64,000 nt of DNA from Ypsolopha sequella (lineage: Eukaryota > Arthropoda > Insecta > Lepidoptera > Ypsolophidae): the NCBI GenBank assembly GCA_934047225.1, contig OW203997.1:4574417-4638416 (forward strand). The letters run 5' to 3'. Under the pieces are notes generated by a model. That model was not told the origin of the DNA. It did not search any database and worked only from the letters and a program-made list of their open reading frames with translations. Below, in pieces: positions 22,643-34,272 of the stretch. Position 1 is the stretch's first letter; the number at the start of each line of letters is the position of its first letter. Both the position numbers and the translations under genes were made by a program.

Positions 22643-22999
22643 TTTCAATGCAAGTGCTCGTAAAGGCCCACTTTTTATGCATCAAAACCGAACAGAAAAT
22701 TGATTATTTTGCTCTAGGGCTTTATTATTATTTTTTATTTTATTTTATTTGCCATGGTTGGCTAACCTGCAGCCTTTCCTGTGTACCATAAATGTTACAC
22801 TTTTTTTTTCCACTGTTTAACGGCTCTGGATACAGTCCTTTTAAGCCAATCATAATTTAAAGTTCACAAGATTATATTTGTTTTATTTCCTCAAACTATG
22901 CATTGAAAAACGTAGTATGAAACACGGGCGTAAGAGCGATAAATTACTCGTTTACGTTTAAAACACTCGCTATTTTCGCCCATGTAGCATAAACTACTA
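22643..22999 (+). mobile_element. family M dispersed repeat, copy 1
   Basis: This family is bounded by TTTCAATGCAAGTGCTCGTA at one end and GTAGCATAAACTACTA at the other. The middle contains CACTGTTTAACGGCTCTGGA and an inner ATGCATTGAAAAACG, an inverted copy of the first terminus. There are five copies in the window (also 32072-32454, 35879-36246, 55964-56383, 60237-60567), so it is a very active non-autonomous element of unknown class. ORFs inside are repeated between copies and are not genes. Confidence 0.85.
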
Positions 23000-23463
23000 T
23001 TATATAATGTAGGTATATCAGATACACGTAATATAGGTCAGTTTTAATGTTATGTAGGTAAATAAATAATCTATATATCTAATAGTATCACATAATAAAT
23101 ACTGTGGGAAAAAAAACAAAAAAATAATGAAAGTTTGTCCTTTGTCTAAGTATTTTTGCTGCCTGCACTGACCTTCATGAAGCTTTAGAGGTCAGTGGCT
23201 ACAAACAACTACGTGTTAGGCATGTAGAACTCTATGTCAAGGCTTAGACTCTATTAAGGTCTCCTGTTTTTTTTCGTGTTTCCTGCTTTTAAGGCAAGCC
23301 CAGTCCCGAGTCATATGGGAGGTCAACATTTTATTTAGCGAAATTAGTAAAAAGTGTTATCGATCCGCGATCCCGATCACTTACCAAGCCTCTAGTATGA
23401 ATTTGGATTATCATTAATGCCACCTTTTGTACTTTCAAAACACTTAAAAACAGCTGACGCTAG
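23000..23463. other. no gene; partial family P MITE near 23340-23425
   Basis: AGTAAAAAGTGTTATCGATC, then CACTTACCAAGCCTCTAGTATG, resembles one arm of the palindromic family P element immediately downstream. Otherwise nothing is seen. Confidence 0.5.
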
Positions 23464-23735
23464 ATATACAAGGGGGATTTTTGATCATCGCCCAAATTCA
23501 TACTTGAGCCTTGGTAAGTGATCAGCATCATGAACCAATAACGGTTTTTGTAAAATTCTTAAAATTAAATTTCGTCTCCCCATAGTGATTCACTCAGGAC
23601 TGGGAGTGAATTACTATGGGAAGTCAAAATTTCATTATACAAATTTCACAAAAATTGTTAACGATTCATGATGCTGATCACTTACCGAGCCTCTAGTATG
23701 AATTTGGACGATGATCAAAAATTCACCTTGTATAT
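23464..23735. repeat. palindromic MITE, family P copy 2
   Basis: Same design as 323-593: TTTTTGATCATCGCCCAAAT at the left and ATTTGGACGATGATCAAAAA at the right, with arms continuing through TAAGTGATCAGCATCATGAA and its inverse. The centre is near 23600. Confidence 0.8.
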
Positions 23736-24020
23736 TGGGTGCTTTACCTATGAAATTGGCGAAATTTTCTTACAGATTTACGAGTTCATAATTCCTGTAA
23801 TGCAATATTTCCATTATTTGTTTCTTGTTTACAAGTTGATTTTGAGTTTTTTCATCTACGTATCGAATTTCGTTTTTATTTTCCTTTATTATTTATTTAT
23901 TTATCGTATGGCATTATACACTGGTTTTTAACTTTTTACTTAGTTTGAGGACTATATTAAAATTTACAACTATTAAGATATTTAATAGCCTCGCTGGAAA
24001 GTTTTAGTAAATGTTGCACA

Positions 24021-24188
24021 GTGGGCAACTGTGCTTACCTCTGGCATAAATGGGGTTGGTGTGAGTCAGCGGCTTGTGAATGTGGACATCCACAACAAAC
24101 AATAACCCACATTGTCTTCCAGTGCCCCATTACGAAATATTTTCCGTTGATAATCAAAATTATATTTTCAAAAAACAGGTCGTCCTAA
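24021..24188 (+). pseudogene. LINE C-terminal zinc-knuckle fragment
   Basis: The plus-strand frame reads CAYLWHKWGWCESAACECGH and then PQQTITHIVFQCP, ending at TAA 24186-24188. The C-x-C-x-H...H-x-x-x-x-C pattern with the preceding tryptophans is the C-terminal knuckle of R1/Jockey-type non-LTR retrotransposon ORF2 proteins. Nothing upstream continues it, so it is a 5'-truncated remnant. No start codon is meaningful. Confidence 0.72.
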
Positions 24189-24777
24189 CTGCCATCCATT
24201 TCCATGATAAAATCGTAATAATTTTTTACAGCTAACAAATAACAGCTTTTCAAAAATGCAATTAATGTTGCTGTTAGCTTGATATTGTCTTATTCATACA
24301 CAAAAAAATATATAAAATTTGAATTAGTCATTCCAAAAAAAAATGCAAAAATGTTAATACTAAAAATTGAGTTTCCTTCAGACCTAACATACATTTATAA
24401 ACATACATTTTTTTCATGTGTAGAACAGAATCCCCAGCACGTGATTTTTTAAAATTGTTGTTTAAATCAACAAGGTTCCATGTAAAAAAAAAGCATGTGT
24501 AGTGTGAAAAAGTCCTAAGAAAGCGTTTTATTAGGTTTGGACCAGTTAGTGAAGGGCCTGGCAAGTAGGGCGAAGTAACCTAATTTGGTAAGTTGAGTTG
24601 ATTGAAGCATTCTAGGCTTTATTACTACGCAATAACGTCTACAGTTACTTTGGCGTGATCTAAATAAATGACAAATATTTTTGGCAGCACGTGTAAGCTC
24701 TAAGTAGCTTTAATATTAAGTATTTTCATATCTTATTAAAAACGGCTTATTTTAAGATGTTAAAAGGAAAATACATC
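24189..24777. other. no gene recognised
   Basis: AT-rich DNA that may contain the 3' UTR of the LINE fragment on the left. It ends with the ACATC target duplication of BEL-2. Confidence 0.4.
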
Positions 24778-25234
24778 TGTAACCGCTGGCTACAGGAATG
24801 CAGGGCTGATGGGATTTGACACGGGAGAATTGTGGGAAACAATGTGGGTGCACTGACCTTGCTTTGGAATGTTGATGGGCGAGCCGACGAATGCGCTGGC
24901 GGGCTGAGCCTTCTTGTTGGGTTAGTGGAGCTGGCGCTGGACTGATGGTCAGGAATGTGCAGAATGTCTTGTTGTAACACTACACTTTCACAACCTAAAG
25001 GGTAGGTACACGATATTGTTTGGGCTGGCAGCGCGAATGTATGCACACACGTATCGTTAGGTCGACGGTTGCGGCGAAACAGCCGGCTGCGCGAGCGCGC
25101 AGACGTGCGCCTCGGGAGGCGTCTCGAGCCGAACAGGCCGAGCGAGCGGCGAGCAGCGCGCGACTCGATTCTGTCGCGAGTTGCTTTCTGCGCATGCGCT
25201 GAAATGCGCATACCGTCACGCTGTAGCGTGAACA
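24778..25234 (-). repeat. BEL-2 3' LTR
   Basis: 457 bp with a GC-rich stretch (25050-25200) unlike the surrounding AT-rich DNA. ORFs inside it recur in the other LTR and are not host genes. Confidence 0.92.
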
Positions 25235-25967
25235 TCCTGGGGGGGCCGGGGCTGCGACTCCTCTTGAGCTGAATCCAACGGCAGCCTGGCTATCTTGAAC
25301 ACAGGTCGTCGCAGATTTCCATGGGCTATGTCCAGATCCACAACTTGGATCACTCCATCCTTGCCAGGCATCGTGCGGAGAATTCTCCCAACTTCCATTA
25401 GAGCGGAGGCAGGTCATCCTCTTTGATGAGGACCAGTTCACCCACTTGAGGAGGGGAAGAAGGGGAGAGCCAATTGGAGCGGGTTTGCAGGGTATGGAGG
25501 TAGGATCTGGACCAGAGAGTCCAAAAGCGCTGAGAGAGCGCTTGAATGAGTTGAAACCGTTTAAGAGCAGATATGGGTCTGTCGTCAAAAGACTGCTTAG
25601 GTAGAGCGGTGAGCGGACGACCAATAATGAAATGTCCGGCCGTGAGAGGTTCAAAGTCCGTAGGGTTGGATGAAATCGGGCAGAGGGGTCTTGAGTTGAG
25701 TATTATTTCGTGCAGAGCGCCGAACCAAGTTATGTGCTGATTCGCGAGCTTGTGAGTGATTGCATCATAGTTTGTGCCGCAGTCTGAGCGAATGAGAACT
25801 GGAGTACCGCGACGTGAGATAAAACCTAACAGGGCTCGTGCTGAGTGAAATTGACCATGTACGTCTGCTATTTTAAGTGAGACGGTTGGCAACAAAATTA
25901 GTGTGTTAGTGACGTTCACTACACGTTGTGCGGAGTTACAAGAATTCTCTGTTGGAGTTGAAGTCAT
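25235..25967 (-). pseudogene. BEL-2 integrase C-terminus and DUF5641 remnant
   Basis: On the minus strand 25967-25398 retains LLGFISRRGTPVLIRSDCGT with the second integrase catalytic Asp, then jumps to LHEIILNSRPL, so the segment holding the catalytic Glu is deleted. The DUF5641 tail follows (TAGHFIIGRPL, RFWTLWSRSYLHTLQ, VGELVLIKEDDLPPL). At 25398 a stop and a frame change separate the last strand, which resumes as VGRILRTMPGKDG...VFKIARLPL and runs to the 3' LTR. The N-terminal half of the frame is not recognisable. It is non-functional. Confidence 0.82.
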
Positions 25968-25969
25968 TG

Positions 25970-26206
25970 AGTGAAAATTAACTGAGTGTGTATGTGATGA
26001 GTGTGTGTGTGATGAGTGTGCTGAGTGCGCTGAGTGCTGGTTTCATTGAGTGAAAATGAGCTGAATGTGTATGTGATGAGTGAATGTGTGAGTGAAAATG
26101 AGCTGAGTGTGTATGTGCTGATTGAATGTGTGAGTGAAAATGAGCTGAGTGTGTATGTGCTGATTGAATGTGTGATGAGTGTGACTATATGTGAAAATGA
26201 GTTATT
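25970..26206 (+). repeat. GTGAGTGAAAATGAGCTGAG tandem array inside BEL-2
   Basis: Units of about 42 bp containing GTGAGTGAAAATGAGCTGAG followed by TGTGTATGTGCTGATTGAAT repeat at least twice exactly (26090-26175), with degenerate GAGTGTG units on either side. The NELSVYVLIECVSE ORF is produced by it. Confidence 0.85.
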
Positions 26207-27484
26207 AAAACTTGAGCGCTACCAACTCCAACGTGCGGATAGCTTGTAACTTGCGCGGGTCGAAATAACAAAGGCTATGTTCAAACGGAACACGGAAAAT
26301 AAACACGACAGAGAGAAAAAAAATAAAAATTTTTTTTTTTTTAAAAACAACCTGTATATGAGCTGAACCAACGTGGAACACCCTATATGTGTACCATTAA
26401 CAATAAGATCAGAGATGAGATGAAAAAACAAATTGTTTACTATATTTGTGCTATATATATATATATATACCCGGGTAAAAAAAGCAGACAATAACACAAA
26501 TAAACGGTCCGGCAATATATTACTGTAACACAAGATTACCGTAACATAAAATATCGGAAAGGGCTGAGCTTGTTCACTAATTTAAACAACACTTGTAAAA
26601 ATACAAACAGCTATGTATGCACTTTTCACTTTTATGTTATTTGCCTTGAAATCATGTGCCGACAATACGCGTTGGTTCGTCGTCAAAAATTCTATTTATA
26701 GAATAAAATACCTACCTACTGCTTTGAGAGCGTAAACAAACAAAGAATGTATTTACCTAGCCGAAATCGGATCTAAATGAACGGACAATCCAATGATGCT
26801 AATCAAGCTTTAATCAACGTAATAATACGTAACCGTAATAACGTGTGTACTTATGTACTCAACACACGTAACTTACGTATATATGTGACGTATATAAGTG
26901 CACGAAATAAAGCAAATTTATACTCGCACCAAAAAATATCTCGCAAGATACCTACGAAAACTATCTTTGACAATGGGCAGATGTACACCTCTCCGCGGGC
27001 AAAAATTGGGTAGAAATAGGTAAATTGGGTCGGGTCGGGTCGAGGGGTTTAATAAAGAAATATAGTGGACTGTAATAAACAATTGGGCTGAATGGATATA
27101 ATTATATTATCTGAGCTGAATAATAATAACAAACGGGATGAAAATGAGTTTATTCTGTAAAGGGGCGGGGGGGGGGGGGCCGGTTCTATACCGATAAATG
27201 GAATGTTCTAGGCGGCGGTTCTAATTACCTACCCGCAATAGGTATTCGAGACCACAAAATATTTTTTGCCGGGAAAGGGGGCAAAATATGTAACCGGGTG
27301 AAAATGGACTGTAGTAAATCGACGGGGGCTGGTTCAAACAAAGTTACGGGCCGGCGGGGGATAGGCGGGGGGTGATATAAACCAAAAATTTTCTTGGATT
27401 GAAAATGGACTGTAATAAATCGACGGGGGCTGGTTCAGTAACGGTTCGAAGGGCCAAAATTCGATCCGGCCGAAGGACCAAAAT
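26207..27484 (-). other. BEL-2 internal spacer
   Basis: Non-coding filler. Notable are a (TA)n run at about 26452-26468, a G-run of 15 or more at about 27164-27179, and GGGTCGGGTCGGGTCG near 27028. No gag or RT motifs could be read on either strand. The primer-binding-site candidate is at the right edge. Confidence 0.55.
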
Positions 27485-27941
27485 TGTAACCGCTGGCTAC
27501 AGGAATGCAGGGCTGATGGGATTTGACACGGGAGAATTGTGGGAAACAATGTGGGTGCACTGACCTTGCTTTGGAATGTTGATGGGCGAGCCGACGAATG
27601 CGCTGGCGGGCTGAGCCTTCTTGTTGGGTTAGTGGAGCTGGCGCTGGACTGATGGTCAGGAATGTGCAGAATGTCTTGTTGTAACACTACACTTTCACAA
27701 CCTAAAGGGTAGGTACACGATATTGTTTGGGCTGGCAGCGCGAATGTATGCACACACGTATCGTTAGGTCGACGGTTGCGGCGAAACAGCCGGCTGCGCG
27801 AGCGCGCAGACGTGCGCCTCGGGAGGCGTCTCGAGCCGAACAGGCCGAGCGAGCGGCGAGCAGCGCGCGACTCGATTCTGTCGCGAGTTGCTTTCTGCGC
27901 ATGCGCTGAAATGCGCATACCGTCACGCTGTAGCGTGAACA
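27485..27941 (-). repeat. BEL-2 5' LTR
   Basis: 457 bp, matching 24778-25234 by eye over the full length. The ACATC immediately after 27941 is the target duplication. Confidence 0.92.
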
Positions 27942-27946
27942 ACATC

Positions 27947-30230
27947 GAAATCTGCGAATGCTAAGTAAACTGGCCTGCAAAGAAAATGAGAACAAGAAAA
28001 ACGATTGAAATTCGCAAGGTTTTCTTATATAATGCGTCTTTACATATGAAATTGCCGAAATTTTGTAACAGATTCAAGAGTTAATAGTTCCTGTAATCCA
28101 ATAACTATTCCCATTATTTGTTTTTTGTTTGAAAATTGATTTTAATTTAGATTAATTTTAGTTTTATGATTTCGTTGAATTTGTTATTTAGTATATTTAT
28201 AAATTCGAATATAACTTTTTATTAAATGTATGAATGAAACTGCAAAATTAAATTAGTGAAGTGTTCCACATGAAATTGACAATTATTGATTATTGGATGT
28301 ATCCATAAGACCGCTCGTCGTACCGAACTTCTAGATTGTAGGTCACTGGGAATATTATTATATTATTGATAATCAGTCAAATTTTTAATATGAAAATCAA
28401 ATTTGCAAATACTGGCTACAATACTTGTTTTCACTGCTACCCCTGAAAAGACCTTTTCAAGCCTAAGAAGACTTTTTTTTCCTTTTTGTGTGTTTTTTTT
28501 TTGGCAAATAAATTTATTTCACTTTCACTTTCACTTTCACTAAAAACTACTTGCGGAACAAAACGAGTGATAACAGACTGAACAGCTTCGTTCTAATGAA
28601 CATAGTGGATATATTTAAAAAGAAAAACAAGATTAATTTTGTAATATTCTGTGTTTCTGTGATATATAAAATATAACAGTTTTTTTTTAAATTTAGATTT
28701 TAGTTTATACTGTCCCACTGTTCGAAAAAGGACTCTCCCAATTCCTTCGAGGAGATTTTTTCTGTATGTATTTTTCATATCTTTAATATTTTTCTTATAT
28801 GAGGGTTATTTTCTGTACTTTTGGTTTTTGGTTTGTTGGTTGTTGATTTGTTAATTTGTCCTTCTTTCACGCAGCGACGGGGCAACGGATTGACGTGATT
28901 TTTTTCCATAGAAATAGTTTATGAGCCGGAAAGTGACATAGGGTTTTTTTTATCCCGGGAAAATGCAAACAAAATCAGCGTGGGCGAAGCCGCGTGCAAA
29001 AGTTAGTATCGTATAAGTCTACAAAGATTTTATAATCCACTTAATATATGCCGTTGAGTGTACTACCTGAGTCTGTACAGAAAGATAGTGCTTAAATGTA
29101 ACAGTGACTTCGCAAAGGCATGATCGGGTAAGATATTTTTAGCTTAAGGTGAAACATCAGTCGCTCAGTAAAAAGTGCACAACTTTACTTCGTTTTTCGT
29201 GTTAAGAAGTTTAATGTGAAAATAATATTGGTCTATGACAACAGTTCAGTATAAGTTAGGTTTATAAATCAACAAACAGCTTGAAATTGAATGCACGATT
29301 AGCCATTATTTGGTCGAAACAAACTTAAAACAGCATTTTAAGCTTGTTTAGGCAAAATCGTGAAAAAATTGTGCATTTCATTTCAAACTATTGATTTGTA
29401 AATCTAAGCTATACTGAACTTCTGGCGTGAATTGCCACAAACCAATATCTTTTTCAGTTTTAACTTCTTTGTACCGAATAACTGACGTTTAACCTTAATA
29501 ATCAGTTATTTTGTTATAAGTTTTAAGAGGCCCCTTTACATCTAAAATTTTCTCAAGATTCATACAAAAGGTAAAAACTGATTGTGAAGTGAACAACTTA
29601 TTTTCTTCATACTTTTTTCATAAGCATTATCTAGTGACATCTAACTACGTTTCCATTCAGCCCAAAAAGCAAAATGAAACACCATCAAAATAGCTGTCAG
29701 GATATCACGAATATTGCCTCGTTTTTACGCAAAGCTTAGCAAGTTGTATAATTTTTATCTATACTGGAAATAAAAAAGAGAGCAATACAAACGTCTTTCA
29801 TGCAAAGAAGATTAAGTTTATACATTTTTCTATAAATAAACAGTTACCGTTTCATGGAAAACAGTTTTTACCTCAAACCATTTCACAAATTCGGCGCTTT
29901 TTAAATATCTCGCCATCTTGCACCTCTTGATCAGATATGGGTCGGAATGCAGTGTGAGGGGGAAGGGAAACATATATTATATTAAGATGTGTGCAAAGGT
30001 TTATTGAGATAAAGGTGATCAGGATGTCACAAACACCTAAAGCATTTATATGGCAGCTGATCGGGATGGCCGACCTGAAGGACTTAAAATTAAATATTTA
30101 CCTTTACCTGCTACGACAAATCTGTAGCTGCATTATGAAATTAGAATAAACCTGTAAAACTGTTAATAGATGTGCTGAACCAATTTTGTGTACCTGACCA
30201 ACTTTATGTATGCCACTATTTATGCAAATT
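27947..30230. other. no gene; scattered repeat remnants
   Basis: 28030-28190 (ATATGAAATTGCCGAAATTTTG, then CAGATTCAAGAGTTAATAGTTC) resembles 23745-23905, an old duplicated repeat. 28520-28545 is a (CACTTT)n tail. 28985-29006 is a possible Helitron 3' end like 6505-6540. 29940-30075 resembles 4360-4480. No coding frame is convincing. Confidence 0.45.
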
Positions 30231-30233
30231 AAT

Positions 30234-30384
30234 TATCTTTATCTTTATATTTATCTTTATCTTTGTCTTTATCTTTATCTTTATCTTTATATTTATCTTT
30301 ATCTTTATCTTTATCTTTATCTTTATCTTTATCTTTATCTTTATCTTTATCTTTATCTTTATCTTTATCTTTATCTTTATCTTT
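30234..30384 (+). repeat. (TTTATC)n microsatellite
   Basis: About 24 hexamer units with a few variants (TTTATA, TTTGTC). It generates the Ile-Phe and Tyr-Leu ORFs, which are not genes. Confidence 0.95.
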
Positions 30385-31340
30385 ATAAACAGGTATGTAT
30401 ACTTATGAATAATGTTAAAATGATAACCTTTTTCCTTAAAACGGGGTGTTCTACCTATTAATTAAGAGCGGTTTAGCAGCCGGATTGTGAAAAACCCGCT
30501 TTTTTCTAATTGATTGAAACAGAACACTTACATTCAAAATTTACTCAACATAACCTTATTACTTATGTGTTGTGAAAACTGTCATCGCAAAGTTTCCTGT
30601 AAATAAGAATCCCATAAAAACATTTGTGTAAAAAATGATGCTAAGTCTCGTAACGTAACACTTTCGCCGTAAAAAGTTTTTAGATCCCGAGAAAAGCCAA
30701 GTTAGCAATTCCAATACCTTTCACTATGAAGTTAGCAAATTACTCGATAGTCATGTTAAAACTACATACGTAAATTAAATAATAATTTATAAATATTTTT
30801 TTATGATTATTTGTGATAAATTACACACTTTTATTTGATCTAACACTCGCATCGTTTATACAACTTAGTTTGGTTGTAATGAGATTGTAATCGATTTTTT
30901 TAGTGAGCTAAGTTAATCGATTAAGTAACTTATCTAATCTCTGGTAAATCCTTTAGTTTTTGTGGCTATGGTTGATGAATCTGTCTTATCTTTAGAAGAA
31001 GAACGTCATGTCGGTCATGTCACTTGTAAAAGAAATTGTGAAATTGTGAATGGTCCAAAACGCCTATAAACTTTCTGGTTTAGTTATTTAGCACACTGAA
31101 GTTAGTTATATAGCAAAATTATGTATCTGATAATGTTGACAACTCAGTCAAATTAAATAAATAAGTCAGTAAATTTACTAGTTTAAAGATACTTAATAAT
31201 TCTTGCAGTTACTAGACAACCAAGCCAACCAGACGAATGAACCAACCAATAATCGCCTCTATCAAACGATAATAAAGCTCTCACTATTCTTTTAGTTGCC
31301 TTTGTTACATTGCAAGCAAATACGTAGCATATTGGTAGAA
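30385..31340. other. no gene recognised
   Basis: Anonymous AT-rich DNA with no repeat or frame that can be supported. Confidence 0.4.
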
Positions 31341-31343
31341 AAT

Positions 31344-31880
31344 ATTCAAATTCAAATTCAAATAGTTTATTTTGCAAAGCAGGTATAGATATATACACTT
31401 TTTACACGTCAAATTTAATCTAATAAAGAAAATATATGTAATAAAATAATAAATGTACATGAACTAAATTAAAGGTTTATTTAATTTATGTAGCAATATA
31501 TTTACGATTAAAATGATAGGTAAAATATATATTATACAAGGTAAAATCCAATCAGCCGCCCGAACCAATACCGGAGACCCGGCCAGGGACCAGGAACAAG
31601 GTTCAATGATCACCAACCGAGCCCCCAGCACGAATCCAGGCGGCCGACCAAATCCCATCCTATATACTACATACTAATAGGTTACATATATAAATACATG
31701 CCTAACTCCGCCCATTCGATTAGTCTTGCTAAGAAGAAGGGCAAGAAACTTAGCAAGATCATGTCTTTTTTTTTCAACATAAAACTTATACTATACAATA
31801 TATGACTTATATCTACTTTAACCAAGGGATAAGAAAATACAAGACAGCAGGAATTCAGGTTAATGAAAAAAAAGAAAAAC
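31344..31880 (-). mobile_element. probable LINE 3' end
   Basis: Read on the minus strand, this block ends in GCAAAATAAACTATTTGAAT followed by (TTGAAT)n, a 3' UTR and short-repeat tail of the kind seen on lepidopteran LINEs. A GC-rich patch (31555-31660) inside may be residual coding sequence, but no domain is legible. Confidence 0.4.
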
Positions 31881-32071
31881 ATATATATCTTTGTCTACCT
31901 GTCTCATATAGTCCTTTTCCTTTTACAGTCTGTAATCAATTAATGTTTACACCTTAGAGGAATCATAAGTTAAGAAATTATACTATTTAGTTAAATTATA
32001 ACTTACTATCATTATCACTGTAACACCATGTTTCACCATCATCCAAATATTCATGCTGCAAATAACGAATT

Positions 32072-32454
32072 TTTCAATGCAAGTGCTCGTAAAGTTTCAC
32101 TTTTTATGCATCAAAACCGAACAAAAAGTCGATTATTTTGCCCTAGTGCTTTACTATATTTTTTTTTATTTAAGGTTGGCTAACCTGCAATCTTTCCTGT
32201 GTAACATAAATGTTATACTTTTTTTCCACTGTTTAACGGCTCTGGATACAGTCCTTTTGAGCCAATCATGATTTAAATTTCAAAAGATTATATTTGTTTT
32301 ATTTCCTCACACTATGCATTGAAAAACGTGGATGATACACGGCGTAAGAGCAATAAATTACTCGGTTACGTTTAAAACAAAAACACTCGCTGCGCTCGTG
32401 TTTTAAACCGTCCTCTTGATTTATTCCATTTCGCCCTTGTAGCATCAACTACTA
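32072..32454 (+). mobile_element. family M dispersed repeat, copy 2
   Basis: Same termini as 22643-22999: TTTTTCAATGCAAGTGCTCG at the left and GTAGCATCAACTACTA at the right. It includes the CACTCGCTGCGCTCGTG hairpin that is also seen in the copy at 60237. Confidence 0.85.
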
Positions 32455-33595
32455 TTTTTAATTAAAATAAAAAGTTTATGATTTTAGAATTTTTACTTTC
32501 TTTTCTCCTTAAATACTAACTACATCCCAAATTTCAGTTTGTAGGTCTGCTAAAAGTACCTTTGAATTTTGATAATCAGTGAGTGTGTGACGAAATAGCG
32601 AAATTTTGATATCAGATAATTTTTATATTATATTTAAATGGAGACCAGTAATTTTGGGATTTAGTTAAGTAAGTTATGTACAATCTCTTACGTAATTTTT
32701 AGGTTTATGCTTGCATTTGCAACGGAAGCATAAATAGATTAAAAGTGCCTCGAGTTGCTTTCAGTAAAGGGTTCCCAATTTGTATGGCGCAACATGCCAG
32801 CGTACTTATATTATTCATGTCAGTGTCTTACACATAGCATTTTCCTCGCTGTAGTGAGGTGAGAATTATGTGTTTTGCTCGGCAGAAAAGTTATTTTGCG
32901 TCTCGTAGCTTTGAACCCTTCGATACGCTTACAATTTTATTTTTCCTCTAAATTTTATTTTATACTTCCTCAGGTTTCGATATTAGTACTCGTGCCAAAT
33001 AAAAATGTTGCAGCCATGTATGAAAAATAACTATTATTCTATACTGCTGTTATATTTATTTATCACGCTAAACGTCCATTTTTGTCCCCTGGGAGATAAA
33101 GTACTATGAAATTCTATTATCCCCCGCTACAATATACTTTTCTAGTTTTTTCATCAACGTGTTGTAAAAGTTTTATACATTTGCGTAGACTTTATAAATA
33201 AGTTTTATCCCTTCAAGAGCATAATACCAGATTCGCAAAATACTAGATTCGCAAAATACCAGATAAGTAAAACAAAACTTTACTTGACCCAGCTCAAAAA
33301 AAATACCCATGAAAAAAAAAACAGTTTGATGGTTGTGACTTTCGGCACTTGGTGAAACTTATTATTTAATTTTTTGTTGAAATAAGACTCGTTTATTTGT
33401 CAACTGTCTAATTTCTACAAAGATGAAAAATAACACGATAATTTAATATTTATTATATTTCTAAGTGCAATTGTTACTCGTATTATATTTATGTGCGTGT
33501 GTACAGTAAAGAATAAAGAATATAGAATTTACTTATTTGCATAACATGTAAATAACACAGATGTAACAATAATTGGTTTATATTTTTAATAACTT
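32455..33595. other. no gene recognised
   Basis: AT-rich anonymous DNA. Two short direct repeats (ATACTAGATTCGCAAAATAC) occur near 33225-33262. Confidence 0.4.
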
Positions 33596-33599
33596 ACTT

Positions 33600-33973
33600 T
33601 TATATTCCACATCAAAAAATATATATATACCGTCACATGAATCCCCAAAGTGGGTGTCAGAGGTGTTCCAACTGTGAACTGTGGAATGTAAGTCACAGTC
33701 CACACTCCACACTCGGTACACCCGTGTTTCACCGACAATTATTACGTCCCAACGTGGTGAAGGATGAGCTCTATAGCCGTACTTCAGGCACAAATACACG
33801 CTTTTTAGGGCATGCAAGTTTCCTTACGATGTTTTCCATCACCGTTCAGCAAGTGGTAAGTAATAACAAATACTATATATTCCGATAAATTCATTGGTGC
33901 TTGCCCGACCGGGGATCGAACCTAGATCTCAAGATTGTAAGGCCAGCGTTCTACCCCTGAGCTACCGCCGCTG
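33600..33973 (-). mobile_element. tRNA-derived SINE, complete 5' head
   Basis: On the minus strand it begins GCGGCGGTAGCTCAGGGGTA (A-box type) and continues to GGTTCGATCCCCGG (B-box type), a tRNA-like head of about 70 bp. The head does not fold as a complete tRNA gene and the sequence runs straight into a SINE body (GGAAACTTGCATGCCC, GTATTTGTGCCTGAAGTACG, GGGACGTAATAATTGTCGG, ACACCTCTGACACCC). The body recurs at 54150-54400 (plus) and 59415-59640 (minus). RNA polymerase III transcription from the boxes is expected for the family. Confidence 0.85.
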
Positions 33974-34272
33974 TATTATAAGTATACAATTAAGATATCT
34001 ACTTTTGCTTTTAAGTAGTAAAAATAAAATGAGATAAAATGAAAAGTAAAATAAACGAAAGTAACATTTTTAGCATTTGCTTATTTTTAATGATAGATAT
34101 ACCGTGATGGCTTTAGTTCGTCTGACAGAATCTTAAATTGATCTGTGGCAAAATGACGCTCTGAAAAGTGACAGTAGCCATCTCACAAAAAAATAAGTCG
34201 CCTTAGGCGATTTGTTATTTAGCTCGCATTTTAGAGCCCTGTTTGCGTCGGCTCCCAAACTATCACTCGATG
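33974..34272. other. no gene recognised
   Basis: Short AT-rich interval between the SINE and a MITE. Confidence 0.4.

Larger units (their letters stand above)
24778..27941 (-). mobile_element. BEL-2: short non-autonomous BEL/Pao element
   Basis: LTRs of 457 bp lie at 24778-25234 and 27485-27941 and appear identical. The 5 bases ACATC flank both ends (24773-24777 and 27942-27946), a clean target-site duplication. In sense orientation the LTR runs TGTTCACGCT...GGTTACA. Four bases inside the 5' LTR is TGGTCCTTCGGCCGGA (27465-27480), a primer-binding site very close to the tRNA-Tyr type used by BEL-3. The internal part is only about 2.25 kb and holds an integrase/DUF5641 remnant, a tandem repeat and GC-rich filler, with no gag, protease or RT recognised. 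Confidence 0.93.

Noticed and set aside
24747..25272. Arg/Ser-rich ORFs in GC-rich sequence, repeated at 27334-27995
   Set aside because: They lie in the BEL-2 LTRs. The GC richness of the LTR keeps frames open by chance.
26034..26249. 71-codon ORF with repeated NELSVYV units
   Set aside because: Generated by the 42-bp tandem repeat inside BEL-2.
30172..30461. Ile/Phe- and Tyr/Leu-repeat ORFs that look like membrane proteins
   Set aside because: Pure (TTTATC)n microsatellite.
33890..33973. Possible tRNA gene on the minus strand
   Set aside because: A and B boxes are present but the sequence lacks a clean cloverleaf and continues into a SINE body with other copies; it is a tRNA-derived SINE head.
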